Shown here in pieces: positions 60,301 through 64,000 of a DNA stretch of 64,000 nt (positions are counted from its first letter, which is position 1; each line of letters opens with the position of its first letter). Under the pieces are notes generated by a model. That model was not told where the DNA came from and ran no database searches. It was given only the letters and a program-made list of their open reading frames with translations. A program made the position numbers and the translations under genes. Source of the stretch: Lates calcarifer (lineage: Eukaryota > Chordata > Actinopteri > Centropomidae); the NCBI RefSeq assembly GCF_001640805.2, contig NC_066853.1, forward strand, positions 18,995,242 to 19,059,241, in the 5' to 3' direction.

Positions 60301-62668
60301 TGCCATCACTGCGCCATGGGCTAAGACCATTTATTATTGATTAGAGACATTTAATGTCTATTACATTAAATATTACCCCTGGGCTCTGACAGCTCTTTGA
60401 TGAAATGAGATCAGGAAAAAATATGGGTTTTCACATGCATCTCTGCTTTCTGATGCGCTTCTATGATGTCTTTCAGAGTGAGATGACAAATTTATAATTT
60501 ATTTGACATATATTTATCTTTGACCAGTTGCAAAGCTTTATTATTTCTTCAAAGCAGGATTGAAGAAAGAGCTAAAGCTTTAAAGACAGCGAAAGCAGAA
60601 GTACGGTAGATGAAACCGTATTAGACTAGTTTGTCTGAAATAAAGGAAATGTTTATGGATAGCAATACAACACACTGGCTCAGGCCTCCGCAGTGTGCAC
60701 AGGCTCGCTGGCCTTGTTGGTTGAATACTTCCCATACTAGCCTCCGCTGAAGCTGCAGTTGATCTGAAATATCAAATAATTGGCTGTGTTGCCTTCTGGG
60801 AAAGCTTCTCCATTTCGTTTTCTGGTTGATTGGCTCTGTTTACACCTCTGTGCCAGCATCTCGTTTGCCCACACTGGTGTGGAGTGTCAGTAAATGAACA
60901 ATATGAAGCCGCAGAGAGGATTCACACATGAAACACAGTCAACTCTAGGCCTATTTCAGTTAAGTTCGCCTCCGTTTTAAGTGTATCACTTTTCTTAAGC
61001 AACTCTGTTGGTCACCCAGAGGTGACCTGTAACACACAACATGTAATACAGTATCCTGGTCAGGCCAAATGAAATTAAATGTACCACATCTCTCTGCTCT
61101 ACCTCTGTAACTCAAAGTGTATGTCAAGGGCACGAGCACGGGCAATAAATTTAAAGGTATGTAAATAAATTACAAGTGGGCCGCCATAGTGGATTCCAAA
61201 ATATTGCCAAGGGCTATTGGCACAGGAGTATGTTGTCCTGTTTGAGAGCCATACCAGCACAGCCAGGAGCTTTGTCCTTGTGTCGGCTTTGTGAGTTCTT
61301 GCCAGCTGGATCACGCCCAGACCCAGAATGTGTGCTTCCACTCCCCTCTCACCATTAGCACTCATTTTCAAGAGGTACAACAAAATGAAATTGCATCCGT
61401 ATGAGGAAGGCTTTGGGATGAAGAGCTCATGTTTCCGGGGGAATATTCTGTCCGGAGCGGCATCTCTTGACAGTCATTGTTTAATGGTGTCGGATCACAA
61501 GACATTTCCAGGGCGGTGGGTAAATATTCCCTGACGTTCTGTGTTATCCTTTTACTTCCAAAAGCCTATCTGTATTCCCTCCTCCTCGTAGGCCTGCCAG
61601 TTTGATGTGATGATGATGGACTACAGTGTCTCATCTGCCATGTAGGCATTGCATATAACTAATGAGATAGCACCGGCCCATATGCTTGAGAGGAGAAAGC
61701 CAGGCCTTTTCACTATGGACAAGAGCCTTGTGTAATGGTTTTTAGAATGCTACCGTGCTCCTCATTGCTTACATTTCCGGCCACTGATGGTTAGAAAGTG
61801 GACATCTCTTCCTCTTGGTTGATTGATTACCTAAAGTGCAGACCTCTCTTGCAACATTGTAATGTGGTCATTCAGCCCAGCAGCTATTTTTGCTCAACAT
61901 ACAATTCCCTCAAACCCCCATCAACACCACCACAAGGGTGTTTGGAGTCAGAGAGCAGCAAAACATAGTCTGTGCGCCATGGGCACTCTCTTTTTCTCCC
62001 ACACTCTGGTCTGTCTTTCTCCTTCACCCTTCATTCTTCTCATTTTCTGCCTTTCTACTTTCAGGTTACTAGAGTATTATTTCTAGTGCTCCCACTCTTT
62101 AACTCTCTATTTCAGGCTTGTTTCACCTTTCCCCTAATTTTGCTTTCTCTGCACCCCTCTGTGTCCTTCCCCTCTCCTTCTCCACCTCTTCCTTCGCTCT
62201 CCTCCTCGTCCTCCACCTCCTCACAGTGGCTGTTCACATTGCTGTCTGCTGCAAGCAGAAAAAGAAATAGATTGGGCCAGCACCCAGTGACCCGAAGAGT
62301 GGACGTGGGCTCAGCCAGAAAGACAGAAAGATAGAGCAGATGAAAAAGAGAGAGACAGAAACAGAGAGAAACAGGGCGGAAAGCCCAGCATCAACAGGGA
62401 TTTGGTTTTGTCAAACAGGAAGTCTGGGGAACCAAAGGACAGACAGAAAGGTTATTTCAGTCTGTTCCTCTGTTAAGTCATTGTTTTCACTGCCATAGTA
62501 GCAGGCGTGCTGCATATTGGGCTGTTTTTGTCACTGGGAACAGAACTGTTCCAGAAATCGTGTCTGGTGTGTCTGTGGTCGTGTCTGGCATTAATGCAGC
62601 CATTAAAACAGAGACCACAGGAGCTTGACAGTTGAGGGGAATGAATGAATTTGGGAAATGAATTTGGT

Positions 62669-62895
62669 ATTGCTGAAACTATTGTTCAATTAAAAGATAA
62701 GTCAATTGACAGCAAATTTGATAATCAATTAATTGCTAATTTGTAAGTAATTTGCCAAACAAAAATATATCACGGTTGCTGGTTCCAGCTGCTCAAATGG
62801 GACGAAACGAATGGAATGAAAGATTCTTTGGTTTGGGGGCTGTTGGTCAGACAAAGAAAGCAATTTGAACGGGGCCTCTGGGAAATTATTCAACA
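62669..62895 (+). repeat. Interspersed repeat, second copy of the 32191 family
   Basis: TTGCTGAAACTATTGTTCAA, AGTCAATTGACAG, TGGTTCCAGCTGCTCAAATG, TTTGGGGGCTGTTGGTCAGA and CTCTGGGAAATTATT follow in the same order as in the copy at 32191 and in the common percomorph repeat I know. Confidence 0.6.
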
Positions 62896-62944
62896 AGAGT
62901 CAGCCATGCTATTTGCTCTGTGACACTACTCTGAACCACAGCAG

Positions 62945-63420
62945 TGCTTTGAGCTAAACGCTAATGTCAGCATGCTAACATGATCACAGTGACGATGCTA
63001 AGATTATGTTTAGCAGTATAATGTATTAACCATCTTAGTTTAGGATATTAGCACATTAACATCAGCTAATTAGCACTGAGCCTAACGTATAACACCTAGC
63101 AGATGCAGATTGAAATATTAATGTTGCCAGCCATAAACCAAAGTATTGGAAAAACTGAAATTTCGACTTGATGACGGCACTAGTTTTTACAGTTAATCTT
63201 CTGATGACCACGAATGTCATGGCAATCCATCCAATAGCTGATGAGATATTTCACTCAAAATGCATCACAAAAGTCATTAGGATTCAGTCTCTTGACACCA
63301 TGACCATCTGTGTAAAATTTTATGGCAGTGCACCCTGTAGGTGTTGAGATATTACAGCCTTTACCACAAGGCAGACCAACTGACTGGCACCCCCGTACCG
63401 ACAGCCAGGCCGCTAATGGT
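62945..63420 (+). repeat. Common percomorph interspersed repeat
   Basis: Characteristic phrases in order: GCTAATGTCAGCATGCTAAC, CATCTTAGTTTAGGATATTA, ATAAACCAAAGTATTGGAAA, GTCATGGCAATCCATCCAAT, GAGATATTTCACTCAAAA, TTATGGCAGTGCACCCTGTA, GCAGACCAACTGACTGGCA. I know this text as one of the most frequent dispersed repeats of spiny-rayed fishes. It has no coding capacity. Confidence 0.7.
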
Positions 63421-64000
63421 CCCCAAAAACATAGCTGACATATTCATTAATGATGAAAAGAATTATTAATTGTACCGAGAGACCTCTGGAACTTCATTAA
63501 CTTCTTTGTGAGCAGTTTTATTTTCTGAGACGATTACCCTCGACATTCTCCTCTGCTTTAACAGAAAGGGTAAAGGAGACAGAAAAGTAATTGTTAACGC
63601 AAATCAGGTCTTTGCCGCCGACGCCTAAAACAGTGAATATGTGTGAATGGATGAATCACCTGCTCAGGCAGATGCTTAACAGATGGCGGTGGCTCCGCTT
63701 CTCTGTATCACTGGTGACACACATTGTGGAGGGCATGTTTGATGTCAATGCCCCAGCCTGTACTTACAGTGAGCAATACTTTAGTCACAGGTACGGATGC
63801 AGAAACAAACCTCTTTCATTCAGTTCCAGCCATCTTACTCCTTGTTTCTGTGGCAGATAAACAGTTTTGTGTGAACAGAAACACAAGGAGAGAACAAGGG
63901 AAAGGAAAAAAAAAAAGCTGTTTTTCTGAACTTCACCACATGTTATGTCTAATTAGGGATGAAGAAGATGGAAAGCCCACATTTGACCCGTTAGACATCT

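Overview
This is vertebrate nuclear DNA, almost certainly from a percomorph (spiny-rayed) teleost fish. It has spliced genes with canonical GT-AG introns, fish-like short introns, abundant microsatellites and several interspersed repeats of a kind common in percomorph genomes. Three protein genes can be read by homology: foxo1 (+ strand, 3' part), cog6 (- strand, complete coding region in 19 exons) and lhfpl6 (+ strand, 5' part). From memory, FOXO1-COG6-LHFPL6 is also the order and relative orientation on human chromosome 13q, so the window is an old conserved block compacted into about 60 kb.

Layout: 1-1781 is the end of foxo1 intron 1. The coding exons at 1782-1973 and 2492-3679 encode the second half of the forkhead domain through the C-terminal activation domain. 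An AT-rich 3' UTR of about 3.1 kb follows, to about 6840. From 6850 to 31100 lies a gene-poor interval between the convergent 3' ends of foxo1 and cog6. It holds a decayed minisatellite (9912-10436), an inverted-repeat element (15511-15671), a GC-rich island (19040-19830), a MITE-like element (25409-25869) and candidate conserved noncoding blocks. cog6 runs leftward from its ATG at 52029 to its stop at 31528. lhfpl6 starts head-to-head with cog6, with a (CT)n tract at 53493-53552, an inferred noncoding first exon ending at 53847 and the first coding exon at 55034-55418. The remainder, 55419-64000, is its next intron, and the later lhfpl6 exons were not found.

The three genes do not form a pathway. 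FOXO1 is an insulin/AKT-controlled transcription factor, COG6 is a Golgi tethering subunit and LHFPL6 is a tetraspan membrane protein. I found no new multi-gene system. The observations most worth checking are a single extra base at the end of cog6 exon 18 that breaks the frame with the conserved last exon, an intron in foxo1 just after the nuclear localisation signal, and the degenerate minisatellite. All homology statements come from remembered family sequences; no search was run.
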